Shown: in pieces, positions 23,657 to 24,148 of the stretch
Position numbering within the stretch: position 1 is the stretch's first letter
Layout: each line of letters opens with the position of its first letter
Assembly (NCBI GenBank): GCA_003520105.1
Contig: DOVL01000012.1
Span: 1 to 24,148, forward strand
Direction of reading: 5' to 3'
Source: Lachnospiraceae bacterium
Lineage (GTDB): Bacteria; Bacillota; Clostridia; Lachnospirales; Lachnospiraceae
Length of the DNA: 24,148 nucleotides
Made by a program: the position numbers and the translations under genes
Notes under the pieces: generated by a model
Told to the model about the DNA's origin: nothing
The model's input: only the letters and a program-made list of their open reading frames with translations
The model's database searches: none

Positions 23657-23893
23657 CTAAATCCACTTAGAACGAAGCAGAATAGCGAGTATGAAATAAA
23701 GAACTGCAAGGAAAACAGTAACCTTCTTGATCACAGCATCCTTTGAACGTCCTTTGTTCTTAGCCCAGTAAGAATCAGCTGATCCGGTAAGTGCACCTGA
23801 AAGACCGCTGTCTTTACCCTCCTGCATAAGTATTATTATTGTAAGTACTACTGAAAGCACCAAAAATGCAATTATTAGTATTGTCTTGATCAC
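23657..23893 (-). CDS. secG: Preprotein translocase subunit SecG
   Basis: SecG is the small accessory membrane subunit of the SecYEG export channel. The 78-residue product has two membrane helices (about 5-22, TILIIAFLVLSVVLTII; and about 57-73, VTVFLAVLYFILAILL) joined by the conserved LMQEGKDSGLSGALTGSADSYW loop (given here only in outline). I choose GTG at 23893 because GGAGG (23905-23901) lies 7 bases before it; the ATG at 23899, two codons earlier, is one base from that site and too close. The order secG-rnr-smpB-ssrA is the usual one in Firmicutes. Confidence 0.93.
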   Translation of the reverse strand: MIKTILIIAFLVLSVVLTIIILMQEGKDSGLSGALTGSADSYWAKNKGRSKDAVIKKVTVFLAVLYFILAILLRSKWI

Positions 23894-23940
23894 GATCATT
23901 CCTCCAAAAAAAGTTAATCCTGTCGCACACACGCTAGATG

Positions 23941-23969
23941 ATAATATCATATCTACCCACGATAATCAA
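23941..23969 (-). promoter_or_regulatory. Predicted secG promoter
   Basis: On the minus strand TTGATT (23969-23964), a 17-bp spacer and TATTAT (23946-23941) predict a start near 23934 and a leader of about 40 nt before secG. Confidence 0.6.
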
Positions 23970-23995
23970 TACCTAATTTTAAAAATTTTTAATAA

Positions 23996-24026
23996 CAAAA
24001 GAACCACCGGAATGATCCGGTGGTTC
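23996..24026 (-). terminator. Intrinsic terminator of a minus-strand gene beyond the window
   Basis: GAACCACCGG (24001-24010) and CCGGTGGTTC (24017-24026) form a perfect 10-bp stem with a six-base loop. On the minus strand it is followed by TTTTG and further T-rich sequence. It should end a transcript arriving from the right of the window. Confidence 0.75.
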
Positions 24027-24117
24027 CGATAATTCGGTAGTTTGACAGCTCAATCATAGTTTATCATCTCTGAAGCCTGTAATGGCTTTATTTTTTTGTC
24101 AAATTTCAAATTTATAC

Positions 24118-24147
24118 TTGCCCGTTACTACCACGTTGTGTTATAAT
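24118..24147 (+). promoter_or_regulatory. Possible rightward promoter at the window edge
   Basis: TTGCCC (24118-24123), an 18-bp spacer and TATAAT (24142-24147) resemble a sigma-A promoter reading out of the window. The gene it would serve is not visible. The stretch 24027-24117 has only a small hairpin followed by a T run. Confidence 0.4.
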
Positions 24148-24148
24148 G

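Noticed and set aside
24073..24097. Small hairpin AAGCC/GGCTT followed by a T run, as a plus-strand terminator
   Set aside because: Only 5 bp of stem, and no plus-strand gene or convincing promoter feeds it within the window.

Overview
The window looks like chromosomal DNA of an anaerobic Firmicute, most likely a Lachnospiraceae (Butyrivibrio/Roseburia-like). This is inferred from moderate GC, AGGAGG-type ribosome binding sites, the secG-rnr-smpB-ssrA order, clostridial-type proteins (DUF2520 PanG-like reductase, YprB-like nuclease) and a very large reg_prop hybrid histidine kinase. Almost all genes lie on the minus strand. Only a DtxR/MntR-family regulator and the nuclease next to it lie on the plus strand.

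Layout. (1) 1-4183, minus: a compact vitamin B5/CoA operon read panG-panB-panC-panD-coaBC. It encodes ketopantoate reduction, ketopantoate and beta-alanine formation, their condensation, and the first two steps from phosphopantothenate towards CoA. A promoter at 4306-4334 overlaps a perfect 14-bp inverted repeat. (2) 4184-4521: intergenic, with a cluster of GC-rich three-base-loop hairpins. (3) 4522-8823: a 1433-residue hybrid kinase (beta-propeller sensor, HisKA, HATPase, receiver, HPt) whose usual phosphoacceptor His is Asn. (4) 8910-15882, minus: two half-transporters of a heterodimeric ABC exporter, then tex and argD, with short gaps or overlap. (5) 15883-16343: a rich intergenic region with a nearly leaderless ABC promoter, a hairpin array between 23-bp direct repeats, a strong minus-strand promoter whose -10 lies in a perfect 16-bp palindrome, and a terminator about 60 bp further on. 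This last arrangement predicts a small RNA of about 88 nt. (6) 16344-17884, plus: the DtxR/MntR-like regulator and a DEDD exonuclease-like protein. (7) 17914-18924, minus: a Gln-rich membrane-anchored protein. (8) 19019-19840: decayed genes, including an FtsX-like permease fragment joined in frame to an ABC ATPase tail. (9) 20030-23893, minus: secG, rnr, smpB, a small Lys-rich membrane protein and tmRNA (ssrA), i.e. protein export plus the trans-translation/ribosome-rescue set.

The most original signals are the predicted metal-regulator-controlled small RNA at 16089-16176, the hybrid MntR/DtxR metal site of the adjacent regulator, the kinase lacking its HisKA histidine, the triloop-hairpin arrays, the unusual tmRNA tag ending in PAAA, and a diverged 41-bp duplication of the rnr 3' end. 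I found no CRISPR array, transposase, phage gene, tRNA or rRNA. I see no clear wholly new multi-gene system; the regulatory region at 15883-16343 is the best candidate for undescribed biology.
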